A program made the translations under genes and the position numbers. Shown in pieces: positions 11,394 to 21,657 of a stretch of DNA of 64,000 nucleotides. Each line of letters opens with the position of its first letter. Positions within the stretch are counted from its first letter, which is position 1. The notes below the pieces were generated by a model that did not search any database, was not told the DNA's origin, and saw only the letters and a program-made list of their open reading frames with translations. The DNA comes from Candidatus Cloacimonadota bacterium (GTDB lineage: Bacteria; Cloacimonadota; Cloacimonadia; JGIOTU-2). The DNA lies in the NCBI GenBank assembly GCA_016932035.1, contig JAFGDR010000023.1:12270-76269 (forward strand), in the 5' to 3' direction.

Positions 11394-11432
11394 TATACCT
11401 CCGTTATGATTTTTCATTTTGATTTATAGAAA

Positions 11433-11461
11433 AATGTATGGTGCAACAGAAGATGCGTCAA
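11433..11461 (-). promoter_or_regulatory. groES promoter
   Basis: On the minus strand there is a sigma70-type pair: TTGACG at 11461-11456, a 17-base spacer, and TACATT at 11438-11433. It lies 40 bases upstream of the groES start codon with the ribosome site between. Confidence 0.6.
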
Positions 11462-11487
11462 GAATTTTTTTATGATAATATAAAAAA

Positions 11488-11514
11488 TTAGCAATGAGCT
11501 GAAAAGTTTGCTAA
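11488..11514. promoter_or_regulatory. Degenerate CIRCE-like operator upstream of groES
   Basis: Inverted repeat TTAGCAATG-N9-GTTTGCTAA. The HrcA operator CIRCE is TTAGCACTC-N9-GAGTGCTAA; each arm here matches 7 of 9 positions and the 9-base spacer is exact. It lies 26 bases upstream of the groES -35 box, farther upstream than usual for CIRCE, so it may control this promoter weakly or a second upstream start. No hrcA gene is in the window. Confidence 0.4.
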
Positions 11515-11624
11515 ATTCCAGTTTTTCAAATGCAAAAATATTTCTAAAATTCAAAACTCCTGAAAATGTATGCTTAATACTTGACCAATAATTTATCTTT
11601 TGATGAAGAAATCAAAAGGTTTAT

Positions 11625-13772
11625 ATGATTAGAAAACTCATTTTAATTGGATATTTGTTTCTTTCTTTTGGAAGTACTCTCGCGAGTTCTTCATTAAAAG
11701 AGGTGTATGAAGTTGCTCCTGCATATGATGATTATGATAAATACATGGTATTGGAAACAGGTGTTACATACACGGGCGGCTTGCTGATCGGAAAGATATT
11801 CGATCCCATAACTGCTGAACTTTCTGATGAGATCGGGATGGATGTAAGGATCGTTGGGAACGGTGCAATACTTAATCTTCAGGGCGAAGAGATCTGCATT
11901 TCATATTGCACGAATAAACTCGATATAGACAATTGTATCATCATCAATGGAAATATACGGTATCGCGGCATCAATCTTCCTCCTGACGAGATATATCCTT
12001 CAGGATATGTAAAATACTGTACATTTTTTAAACCTCAAGATTATGGAATACGATTACAAGGAGCTGGTGGAAATATCACTATAGCGAGAAACCTGATTGT
12101 CGACGCAGTAGATACAGGTTGGGATTTTCATTATCTGCATGGTACCTCACTTGAATATTTACCAACTGGAGCAAATGTCTGCATCAGTGTCTTTTATTCA
12201 ACCTATGGAGTTCCTGTTCTGCTGAATAACTGGTCGTTTCATTCCGATCCTGTTGTAAATGCGGACTTGACCAAACATTTTGTCGCACTTTGCGAGTATG
12301 GCTGAACCGTTCCGCAGGTGGTCAGTTGGGCTGCATCAAGTAATATAATTGGTATCGATCCTCAACTTATTGATCCGGAGAATGGAGATTATCGAGTGAT
12401 ACCCGGTTCTCCAGCAGAAGGATATGGTTGCCAAATATTTTCAGACGAGAGAATCAATTTTTATGACGATTCAAAAAAAGCATCCTTAACTTACGAAAAG
12501 TATAACAAGAGAAATTCCATAGAAGTATCTGGAATCATTAATGAGCATACATTCTGGCAGGCAGATACGATAAAAGTAATAGGAGATATCAAAATTGCAG
12601 ACCAAACGATTCTCACAATAGCACCTTCAACGAGGATCGAATTCCAGGATTTTTATTCTATCGATTGCAAAGGAAGTATAGAGGCAATAGGGAAAGCTGA
12701 CGGAAGAATAATTTTTACATCTGCTCATCCGGAGTACTTTATACCTGATTCATCAACGACTGGAGCCTGGAATTGTATCAGGTTTCATAATACTTCTCCG
12801 TTAAATGATAGATCATTCTTCGCATATTGTGATTTCGAATATTCAAAAGCTTTTGACGATTCAGTAAAAGGTGGTGTGTTTTCATTATATAACTATTCTA
12901 ATTTACTCGTTGAAAATTGCTCCTTTACTCAAAATTGTGCAGACTATGGATCGGTATTAGGTGTGGATTATCAATCATCTCCTTGGATAATTGGCTGCAT
13001 TTTTGACAAAAATTATGCTTTTATTGGCGGTTCACCAATCTATAGTGCCTATTCTTTTCCGAGATTGTTCAATAATACAATCGTTGATAACTATGTACTA
13101 AATAATGATATAAATTACCGAACAGGTGCAGTGCAGTCATTCATTTCAAAACCTCGAATCATAAATAACATTATATGGGATAATGCTACTCAGTACATTG
13201 TCCAAGGTCAAATAACTGAATGTAAAGATTTCTATACATCATATAATATCATAGAATACGGTCATGGGGGAGAAGGCAACATCGATGACAATCCTCTTTT
13301 TGACTATTATGCTGAATATCCCTATTCACTTTCTCATAACTCACCGTGTATAAATACAGGAACACTTGATACGATGAATCTTTATCTTCCTTTATTAGAT
13401 TTTACAGGTAATGATAGAATCTATGGCGGTAGGATCGATATGGGAGCGTTGGAATGGCAGGGATATGCTGTTGAAGATGAAATGCAGATCAAATCGATCA
13501 TCACTGCGTATCCCAATCCTTTCTCGACCTCGACGACAATATCATATGCACCCGCGAATTTGCGCGAATCAACACGAATTAAAATTTACAACATAAAGGG
13601 GCAGCTTGTGCGCACTCTCAATGTTTCCTCGTTCCCGAACCCCACTTTGGGAATGTGTGAAGTAGTTTGGGATGGGACTGATGAGGATGGGATAGATTTA
13701 CAAAGCGGTGTATATTTGTACAGATTAGGTGAAAGCAATCATATAACAGGAAAGGTTATCAAGACACGTTAG
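11625..13772 (+). pseudogene. T9SS-sorted beta-helix surface protein interrupted by in-frame TGA
   Basis: One reading frame of 716 codons broken only by a TGA at 12303-12305. The first part (226 residues) has a signal peptide and a pectate-lyase-like right-handed beta-helix start. The second part continues in the same frame without loss (TVPQVVSWAAS... then IIGIDPQLIDPENGDYRVIPGSP, typical of secreted beta-helix proteins). It contains further coils, the closing motif GGRIDMGALEW, and a T9SS sorting domain (from about codon 627: YPNPF, IYNIKGQLVRTL, GVYLYRL). TGA is a normal stop elsewhere in the window, for instance at purL and purB junctions. Either a nonsense mutation, a sequence error, or recoding; without readthrough the product would lack the sorting signal. 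Confidence 0.75.
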
Positions 13773-13780
13773 ATAGAAAA

Positions 13781-13803
13781 AATGCCCTAAATAATAGGGC
13801 ATT
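13781..13803. terminator. Bidirectional terminator between beta-helix genes
   Basis: A 9-bp perfect stem (13781-13789 with 13795-13803) with a 5-base loop lies between two convergent genes. The minus-strand reading is followed by six T, the plus-strand reading by an AT-rich tract. Confidence 0.7.
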
Positions 13804-13828
13804 ATATTATCATCAAATTATATAAATT

Positions 13829-16800
13829 CTATTCCAATCTATTACCAGACAGATCTCTCCAGAAAAGTATCAGATCCAGATCATCATCAATAGCAATAAT
13901 CCGATAATAGGATTCTGTATATGTTTGGGCTGCGTTTACATGAGTAAATGAATTTGTAGCAGAGGATCCAAGATATGTAAATCCTGTATAGGGATCAGTT
14001 GAATGTTGAATAGTATAATTGTCAGATCCAGGAGTTATTTCCCAACCTAAATCAAAATCATTACCATTTTTTGAAAGAGTAACCCATGCGGGAGGTCGTG
14101 GTCCTGCTGAAGGATCTACATAAAAACTTCGTACGCTGGAATACGTACTCAATCCGTAAGAATCTGTTGCTTTGACTGTCCAATAGAATAGATTTCCTGG
14201 CTGACAGAATGGAGTATATACACCAGTTTCAGTAGTTACAGCAGAATCAGGATCGGAAAATGCTGCAGTTACATCGAGATATACTGTATAATAAATGCTA
14301 TCACCCGGATCGGGATCTGTTGCTGCATTCCAGGTTAGCATAACTGATGTTTCGTAGACTGTTGCGTCGTTTAGCGGAGAAATCAATGTGAAGTCATTTG
14401 GAGGATCAATTACAAAAACATCAAAATACCAGTCCTGTTGATTGGAATTGGTTTCCAGTCCAATAAGGTCATAAGCTGTAACCTTCCACCAGTACCTCGT
14501 ATCATCCTCAATTTCCTCATCACTTAAAAGGAAATGACTGGTTTCAATGTCATTAATTGTATCCTTGCTTGAAGTATTATACTTGGCTGATGTGCTTAAT
14601 TCAAGACGATATTTTACTGTATCATTTGGTGTGGGATCTATAGAAACTTCCCAATCAAGAACTGAATCAAATGACCAGAGTGTATCACCTTTTGCAGGAG
14701 AGAGCAGATCAAATAAAGAGGGTGCTTCTGATAGGGGGGTAGTAAGATAATTTCCATAATCTACATAATCACTAACTGTATCCCCAAGTCCACCAGGATT
14801 TGTCGTTGCATTATAGGGACCTGTTGGGTCACCCCACCAGTTATAGGTTGCATCTACAGTCACAGAACTTGTTGTGTTTTGTACACCACAGATAGTATTA
14901 TTAATAATTGAATTTGCATTTCCTGTGTCACCCCCGATAAGAGGATCAGCGGAAGTTGAGCAATATATTCCAATATCATTATTATTAATTGAATTTTTAT
15001 AAACATTTGGAGCAGCAAGACTGCCATAAACTTTTATTCCATAATCTTGAGCATTAGTAATAACACATTGTTTTATCAAAGGTGAGGAATTAGTACATAA
15101 GACATTTGTAGCAGCATACTCGATTGTACATTTATCAAGTTCACATAAACCAGGATTAATGAATCTGTTGAATATTAATCCAGTCCAATCACCGGGTGTT
15201 TCGGTTTTACCGGTAAATGTAACACCGCTAGCTTCAAGTGATCCAAGATATGAGCCATTTGTAGTATTACCAATTGTCATATTATTTCCAGAGCCAAACA
15301 ATAAAGTAATTCCGGAATTCATTATTAAATGTGGATTAGTATCATTCCAGACATCAATGTCTCCATAAACATCATAAGGAATTCCCTGGTTTATCCATTC
15401 TGTGTCATAATTTATTTTATCACCAGATACATAGATTTGATCAGGATTATTTCCAGAATAAACATTATTCTCTTTCAGACAGGCTAAGTCGGAAGCATAT
15501 ACTTTTATAGGATGTTCAGTATTATTGTAAAATCTGCAATTTATTACTTCGGGTAAGGGATCACCCTCAGTAATATCATTAATCCTTAAACCGAACCCAT
15601 CGTTATTCTGGAAAGTAACATGATGTAAAGTGGGAGCTGATTGAGTTATGATAATTCCTGCATTATAAGTATCAGCATAACCGCCATATTCAACAATACA
15701 GTCTGTTAAGCTACAGTTTGCATCATCACAAAAATTAGCAAAAAATATCCCCCTATGAATAACGCCAACATCTGATCGAGTAAAGGTTACGCCTTCCGCT
15801 GTTAATGATCCTTGATATGAAGCGTTGGTAGTATTCCCGACTTGAATGTAATCTCCATCTTGTAATTGTATAGTGCAACCTGACATAATTTGTAGATGAG
15901 GATTTGTGGTCCCATGAATGAGGAAGGAATCAGTTATTAAATATGGAATTCCATGATCATTCCAGGTTTGTGATTCATCCAATACTCCGTTTCTCACTTC
16001 GATAACATCAGATCCATTTCCGGTAAGATTATTATTTGGTCCGATTGATCCTGCGTCATTTGCATAGATCGATATGGGATATTCTGTATTCCCGGAGATT
16101 GTATTACCAGAAATAGTTGGTCGACTACCATTATCTATATACAATCCGTCTCCTTGTCCATCTAAAATCTGACAACCTGTTATAGTTTGTTGAGAGAAAG
16201 TTTCATGAGTAGTTATAAAAACAGACCTACTAGAATAACCGTAACCTGCGTTCTTAATAGTACAGCCGGATAATACTCCACCATTTGTATAATTATTAAA
16301 AATCAATCCATTCCAGTAACCGGTGGTGTCCACAGATCCGATAAATTCAACACCGGTTGCATTAAGGGTTCCCCAATAAGATGCATTTGAAACGTTACCA
16401 ATTGTGAAATCTTTATTGGCTGCAAATTTGAGTACAGTACCATATCCGATATTTAAAGTAACACCCCCTTCAGTAAATAAGTTTAGATCACCAGTAATAT
16501 AATACGGAATTCCCTGGTTTATCCAAATCTGATCATCTGATATTGATTCTCCATAAACAAAAATCTCATTTGTCCCATTCCCGGAAAAAGTGTTTCCTGT
16601 TCCAAGTGCAGAAATATCATTAGCATACATTTGAATAGGATAATCAGTGTTTCCGTTAAACGAACAATTAGTAATATCGGGTCGAATTGAATTATCAGAT
16701 AGGTTTGTGAAAATTATACCGGCCCCAAAATTATTTTGAAAGGTAACATTGTCAGTTGTAACTGCTGTATCATGAATGTATAAACCACAGTGATTTGATG

Positions 16801-17209
16801 CTGCACCACCATATTCAATTGTAGCATATTCGAGTTGTCAATTTGCATCTATACAACAATTTCTGAATTCGATGTAGTCCCAGTCACCCGGAGCAGGTGC
16901 TGCAGCATTTGAAGTGAAAGTTATCAGACTGTCTTCTGTTCCCACTGCAATCAAACCTCCTGCATAACTGGGATTTGATGCATTCCCAATAATCATAGTT
17001 TTTCCCGGATCAAATTTTACGATCACACCAGGTTTTAAAGTTAAAGTTGGAAGTGAAATAGAACTTATTGTAATGTCACCAGTGCAGATATGAGGATTAT
17101 CATCAGCATACCAGGTTTCATCAGTTGAAATCGTGCCCGAATGATAGGTTTGTGAATAACAATAATAACAGATAAAAAGAAACAAAATAATAATAACAAT
17201 TTTTTTCAT
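13829..17209 (-). pseudogene. Large beta-helix surface protein interrupted by in-frame TGA
   Basis: A single minus-strand frame of 1127 codons broken by one TGA at 16840-16838. The first 123 codons give a signal peptide (MKKIVIIILFLFICYYCYSQ) and the beginning of a beta-helix; the frame resumes at once and runs to 13829. About five imperfect repeats follow (WINQGIPY.I.GD, then ..GV.F.G....GYW.GLIF, then C.I..AGYG), each a parallel beta-helix block. After these come two FN3-like domains (about codons 820-1030) and an FN3-like end. In sister repeats the TGA position is Cys (DDANCSLTDC, NPGLCELDKC versus DAN-stop-QLEYA), so one base change from TGT/TGC explains it. No T9SS sorting domain is visible at the C-terminus. 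Confidence 0.75.
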
Positions 17210-17338
17210 TTTTTTCTCCTTTTAAAGTTCATAATAAATGACTTATATTACACTTCAGAAAATATTTACTTAAAAAGTCAATTATTTTTATTGAAATAAA
17301 TTCTCAAAAATTATTGAGATAAACGTGTAATTTTTTCA

Positions 17339-18466
17339 TTAAGGCAAAAACTGCAACGGATCGTAGGCCCGTCCATCCAGCCGAACCTCGAAATGAACAT
17401 GCGCACCTGTTGCATTGCCGGTCATTCCAACCTTTGCAATGATTTCCCCTTTTTTAACCTTATCACCCTTACTAACAAGATTTTCCTGATTATGTGCATA
17501 CACCGTCATAATGCTGTTATCATGCTTGAGAATGATGACATTTCCATAGCCGCGTTGTTTTCCCGAATAAGCTACTTCACCATCTAACACTGCTTTTAAT
17601 GGAGTGCCTTCAGGGCATGCGATATCCAAACCTTTATGTGGTTTCCCGTCACGAGTGCCGAAGCCAGATGTGATCTGCCCTGTACAAGGCCATATGATAC
17701 CGTATTTCTGGAATTCAGATTTCTTTATTACCGGTTTAGGAATCGTATATTTTGAATTATCATCCTTGGATTGTGGGGCAAGATAGAGCTTCTGTCCTAC
17801 AAAAATATTATCAGAACTCAAGCTGTTGTAGTTCTTTAATTCATATATTGACAAGCTGTAGGTTGATGCAATTCTATAAAGTGTCTCACCCTTTTTAACA
17901 ACATGATATTTTGGTTTCTTGGTCTGTGTGGTTTGAACCTTGGGTGTTTCGATCTTTTCTTGAGTTGGTTGAGGTTTGTCTATTTTTTTCGGCTCATATT
18001 GCTTTATAGGTGTGGTAACAGTTGTGGTTTGAATTGTTGTACCATTTAAAAGTAATTTTTCCCCGGCTTTAATCGTATAGGATGAAAGTTGGTTCCATTC
18101 CATCAATTGTTCGATAGGAATGGAATACATCTTAGAGATCCTATAAAGTGTCTCACCTTTTTGAATAACATGATAACCGGATGAAGGAATGTCCTTTTTT
18201 GTAACATAATACTGTTGTGGGTGCTCTTTACTATATAAATATATTTTTTGTCCAATGAGAATTTTATCTGATGGAAGATTATTTATCCTTTTAAGAGCAT
18301 CTACAGTTGTTTCGTACTTCTTAGCTATTGAGTATAGGGTATCTCCTTTTTTTACAACATGATAATCATCGGATTCAGTAATATATGTTGGATTTGGAGA
18401 AAATCCAAGCAATAGAAGGCATAAAAAAAGAATAATAAGTTTAGTATACAATTTCGAATGAATCAT
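17339..18466 (-). CDS. LysM x3 / M23 murein peptidase
   Basis: Envelope peptidoglycan hydrolase or hydrolase activator of the NlpD/EnvC type, 375 residues. Hydrophobic export signal (about 8-22), three LysM modules starting with YHVVKKGDTLYSIA, YHVIQKGETLYRIS and YHVVKKGETLYRIA, a Lys/Thr/Pro-rich linker, and a C-terminal LytM domain. The zinc motifs are present (HKGLDIA with H and D, and HVHFE), so it could be catalytically active. The ATG at 18466 overlaps the acylphosphatase gene by 26 bases; a TTG at 18508 is a less likely start because it would put 14 polar residues before the signal. Confidence 0.9.
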   Translation of the reverse strand: MIHSKLYTKLIILFLCLLLLGFSPNPTYITESDDYHVVKKGDTLYSIAKKYETTVDALKRINNLPSDKILIGQKIYLYSKEHPQQYYVTKKDIPSSGYHVIQKGETLYRISKMYSIPIEQLMEWNQLSSYTIKAGEKLLLNGTTIQTTTVTTPIKQYEPKKIDKPQPTQEKIETPKVQTTQTKKPKYHVVKKGETLYRIASTYSLSIYELKNYNSLSSDNIFVGQKLYLAPQSKDDNSKYTIPKPVIKKSEFQKYGIIWPCTGQITSGFGTRDGKPHKGLDIACPEGTPLKAVLDGEVAYSGKQRGYGNVIILKHDNSIMTVYAHNQENLVSKGDKVKKGEIIAKVGMTGNATGAHVHFEVRLDGRAYDPLQFLP

Positions 18467-18713
18467 ATTCAGTTTGTTCCGGGTCTTCTTCAATGATGAT
18501 GTTGTCAACGCGTGCTGAAGGAGGTCCTAATTTGATTTTATCAATAAAGGGTTCCAGGTTTTCGGCATCGCCCTGGACCTTGATTTCAACTTCTCCGTTA
18601 TAAAGATTTTTTACATATCCATACAGATTATACTGACGTGCATTATAGGTTGTAAAATATCGAAATGCAACACCCTGTACAATGCCTTTTATGATGATAT
18701 GTAGTTTTTTCAT
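18441..18713 (-). CDS. acyP: Acylphosphatase
   Basis: Small enzyme of 90 residues that hydrolyses acyl phosphates such as carbamoyl or acetyl phosphate. The family signature GIVQGVAFRYFT with the phosphate-loop arginine is present, as is GYVKNLYNGEVEIKVQG, which contains the catalytic Asn. The start at 18713 lies one base after the GlmL-like stop and is favoured over an in-frame codon five residues upstream. It overlaps the downstream peptidase gene, so the three genes form one minus-strand transcript. Confidence 0.93.
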   Translation of the reverse strand: MKKLHIIIKGIVQGVAFRYFTTYNARQYNLYGYVKNLYNGEVEIKVQGDAENLEPFIDKIKLGPPSARVDNIIIEEDPEQTEYDSFEIVY

Positions 18714-18714
18714 T

Positions 18715-21618
18715 TTAATCAAATACAATTATTTTTGGTCTTACTACTCCAGCGCGAATCTGGGTATGACCATTCATATATATTTTTCTATGATGATGTT
18801 CTCTGAAGAAGTCTTCAAAGACGGCATTCATTCTGAAATCACCGAAACCTTCTGTCAATATTATCGGGAACGGTATAACCTCATTTCCCGTGAGTGCAAC
18901 ACCGATCTCTTCTCCGATGAATGAAACGAGGTCTTTATTATCGATGGACGGAGCGATAACACCCCCAACATCACTTTCTGCACACAATTTGAGAAATTCA
19001 TAATCGATTTTATCGAAGCAAATAAGAATGGTATTTTTACATTTATCTTTTTCGAGAACCGGTTTTGATAGGATCATCATATTGCTTGTTCTTTCGCGAC
19101 CGAATCCGATAATCCCGTTGAGAATACTTCCGTTATACTGTATCATAACTGATACATTATCCTCAACATCGATAACATCTCCGCTCACATGAGCCAACAG
19201 TTTGTATGGTTCATTTTTATACTGAATCGTAACAGTTCCATTTTCTATATCAATATCAGTTATGACACCAGTCGTCGGTGATGGTATCACATGACTGAAA
19301 TCTTTCTCAAGTCTTGCTGCAAGCGGTTCATAGGTTTCGATAAAATCTCCTTCATGCTTTTTTAGGTAACCTTTGATATGTTTTGGATTGATTTTCAGTT
19401 CTTTCGCCACATTTACTTTATAAGGTTTGGTCGAATAATCCTGGATTTCGCGTAGAATGATCGTGCCAGTTTCGAAATTGATATGTTCAATCGTACCTCT
19501 TACAGGTGTCCTGTACGTGCTGCTCTTACCAGAAAAAGCTGATATAACTCCACGATCTGCAATATCGAGAATCTTCTGATTGAATTTTACCGACTCTCCC
19601 TCTTTAATGCAAATACTTTTCTCCATGAGTCCGGGTGTGAGGTCAAGATAATCAAGTGTAAACAGAGAGAGCACATAGATCTTTGGCGGGGCATATTTAT
19701 TCTCACCGATAAGAGTATCATACGTAACCGGATCACCCTTGCGAACAAATAGTTCACCTTCATATGGTAGTTCCCGTTTGATTGTGAATGTGCCATTTTC
19801 AATTGATTTATGTTCAAAAAATGATGAGAAACATTCTTCGATTTTTTTATTGGATGTGTCTTCTTTGAATAAATCAAGCTCTTTATTATATTGCTCAAAG
19901 AAAGTATTTTCTTTGAAACGGGTATCGATCAAGAGGGGGAGTTCAGTATCCAATTCAAATTCATGATCGTTATTGCCTAAAGAAAAGCCTTTCTCGAGTT
20001 TGATTGAGATATTGCGAGATTCTTTCTGATCATTCGGAATATATTTCATTTCATCTGAAAGAATAGAATACGTTTTATCTTGTATGCTAATATCCATTAC
20101 TTTTCGATTTGGTTTCATCTGTTTATAAATCGGATGAATACATAGACCGATTTTTTGAAAACACTCTTTATGTATAAGTTCACATGCAATTTCTCGATCT
20201 ATTTCACTGAGTTTTCCGAGATGAGGTGAAATGAAATGATTATCCCGCCAGACCTCTGTAATTCCGGAAGGTTTCAGTCCATCACAGATGGTCAATAGAG
20301 ATTGTTTTTCGGATGGTGCATTTGAAAGTACGCCACCAGCACCGATCATTATGCCAATATCTTTCATATGAAAGGAACGCTTCGACTCAAGCTTTTCAAC
20401 ATAGAAGCATTCAAGGAATTTGTCGAGGTCCATGTGTTTTAAGCGATCAAGAATCCCAATATTTTGAGTATTAAAATGCATCTTCATATGCTGGTCTTTG
20501 GACAGGCGGATCGCTTCACGTGCAACTGCATGTTCGATTGCAATCTGAATATCATCATCAGGCACATAAAGAGGATAGAGCATTTTATTCGAAATATAAT
20601 TTCTTAAGTAATTTTCATTAATACTATCGGGTAGCCACTTCTGCACATTATCGAATCCTGCATCTTTCATTACATTCGATATACTGTAACTCATTCCATA
20701 ATTTGCGCTTACAGTTCGGTGATAATTTCCCAGTATATTTGAAAAAACGTCAGTCGTTGCGCCACCAATATCAACTGAAATTACATTCTTTCCTAATTCT
20801 TCACTGACAATTTTCAGCGTATTGATAACTCCAGATGGTGTTGGAATGATATCACCTGCAACGACTTTTTTCAAATCACCATATCCGGGCGCTTGTTCCA
20901 TCACATTATCCATGAAGAGCTGGTGTATCTTTTCCTGGGCTGGTGGAAGATTTTCATCTTGGAGAGTTGGACGAAGATTTGGTACAATATAAAGTTCAAA
21001 CTTCTCTGAAAAAAGCGATTGAATAAAGGATTGTGCATCTTTATTGCCGGCATAAACAAGCGGGATTTTTGTCTTATCTCCAAATTTTGGTTTAGGATGA
21101 GCGAGTGAAAGGAGTTCACCCATTCGTACAATACTGCTTATATTCCCACCATCAGTTCCACCCGAAAAGAGGATGATATCCGGTCGCAGCAAACGGATGA
21201 GCTGCATTTGCTCAACAGCAGTTCTGTTATCGTTAATAGCAAAGGTGTCGAGTATAACACCTCCGGAACCATACGCAGCTCGTTTGGCGCTGCTAGCTGA
21301 ATCGAATAATGTCAGACCGAACACAAGAATCTGCAGTCCACCTCCGGCACTACTCGTCGTCAGATAAAGTGTATCTTCAGAAAAATGAAGGCTTTGTGAA
21401 GAAGCATTCTTGTGTAGAAGCGATATATGGTTCTCCTCCTCGATCTGTTTTATAGCTTTAAAGATTCCTATCTTAACATCTTCCTGTGGACTCTCTACTG
21501 TTGTACCAACATTTTTAAGAGCAGTAAGTGTATATAATGAGTTATTCTTTTGGAAAAGGACAGCTTTTGTTGTTGTACTGCCAATGTCTGTAATAAGTAA
21601 ATTTTTTTCTAATTCCAT
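18715..21618 (-). CDS. GlmL/MutL-like ASKHA ATPase fused to its C-terminal partner
   Basis: 967-residue cytoplasmic protein. Residues about 1-560 form a GlmL (glutamate mutase MutL-type) actin/Hsp70-fold ATPase: phosphate-1 TDIGSTTTKAVL, the block TSSAGGGLQ, SGGTDGGN, phosphate-2 DIGGATTDVFS, GMSYSISNV and GAGGVLSNAP. From about residue 600 it is homologous to the separate 374-residue protein at 62.7 kb (shared SP.TG.., E.IGVA.TG.E, LTEGFG, M.G.TQIRAGV.RP). GlmL relatives are encoded beside adenosylcobalamin mutases (glutamate mutase, ornithine aminomutase) and are thought to help maintain them; that role here is inference. It is the fused counterpart of the split pair at 60.8-63.8 kb. Confidence 0.85.
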   Translation of the reverse strand: MELEKNLLITDIGSTTTKAVLFQKNNSLYTLTALKNVGTTVESPQEDVKIGIFKAIKQIEEENHISLLHKNASSQSLHFSEDTLYLTTSSAGGGLQILVFGLTLFDSASSAKRAAYGSGGVILDTFAINDNRTAVEQMQLIRLLRPDIILFSGGTDGGNISSIVRMGELLSLAHPKPKFGDKTKIPLVYAGNKDAQSFIQSLFSEKFELYIVPNLRPTLQDENLPPAQEKIHQLFMDNVMEQAPGYGDLKKVVAGDIIPTPSGVINTLKIVSEELGKNVISVDIGGATTDVFSNILGNYHRTVSANYGMSYSISNVMKDAGFDNVQKWLPDSINENYLRNYISNKMLYPLYVPDDDIQIAIEHAVAREAIRLSKDQHMKMHFNTQNIGILDRLKHMDLDKFLECFYVEKLESKRSFHMKDIGIMIGAGGVLSNAPSEKQSLLTICDGLKPSGITEVWRDNHFISPHLGKLSEIDREIACELIHKECFQKIGLCIHPIYKQMKPNRKVMDISIQDKTYSILSDEMKYIPNDQKESRNISIKLEKGFSLGNNDHEFELDTELPLLIDTRFKENTFFEQYNKELDLFKEDTSNKKIEECFSSFFEHKSIENGTFTIKRELPYEGELFVRKGDPVTYDTLIGENKYAPPKIYVLSLFTLDYLDLTPGLMEKSICIKEGESVKFNQKILDIADRGVISAFSGKSSTYRTPVRGTIEHINFETGTIILREIQDYSTKPYKVNVAKELKINPKHIKGYLKKHEGDFIETYEPLAARLEKDFSHVIPSPTTGVITDIDIENGTVTIQYKNEPYKLLAHVSGDVIDVEDNVSVMIQYNGSILNGIIGFGRERTSNMMILSKPVLEKDKCKNTILICFDKIDYEFLKLCAESDVGGVIAPSIDNKDLVSFIGEEIGVALTGNEVIPFPIILTEGFGDFRMNAVFEDFFREHHHRKIYMNGHTQIRAGVVRPKIIVFD

Positions 21619-21657
21619 GTTTTGATTTTTATGAAGGGGTGAAATGCTGTAAAGTTT

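Noticed and set aside
12303-12345. Selenocysteine insertion element after the TGA
   Set aside because: Only a 4-bp GCAG/CTGC pairing can be drawn; beta-helix proteins have no known need for selenocysteine.
11625-13772. Two separate genes (226 and 484 residues) instead of one interrupted gene
   Set aside because: They share one frame, only a single TGA separates them, the second part lacks a signal peptide and ribosome site, and the first lacks a sorting domain.
16631-17209. Independent 123-residue protein upstream of the large beta-helix gene
   Set aside because: Same frame as the 933-residue part with only one TGA between; the intervening codons continue the beta-helix repeat pattern.
17302-17319. 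Terminator TCTCAA/TTGAGA after the LysM/M23 gene
   Set aside because: Only a 6-bp AT-rich stem without a proper T run.
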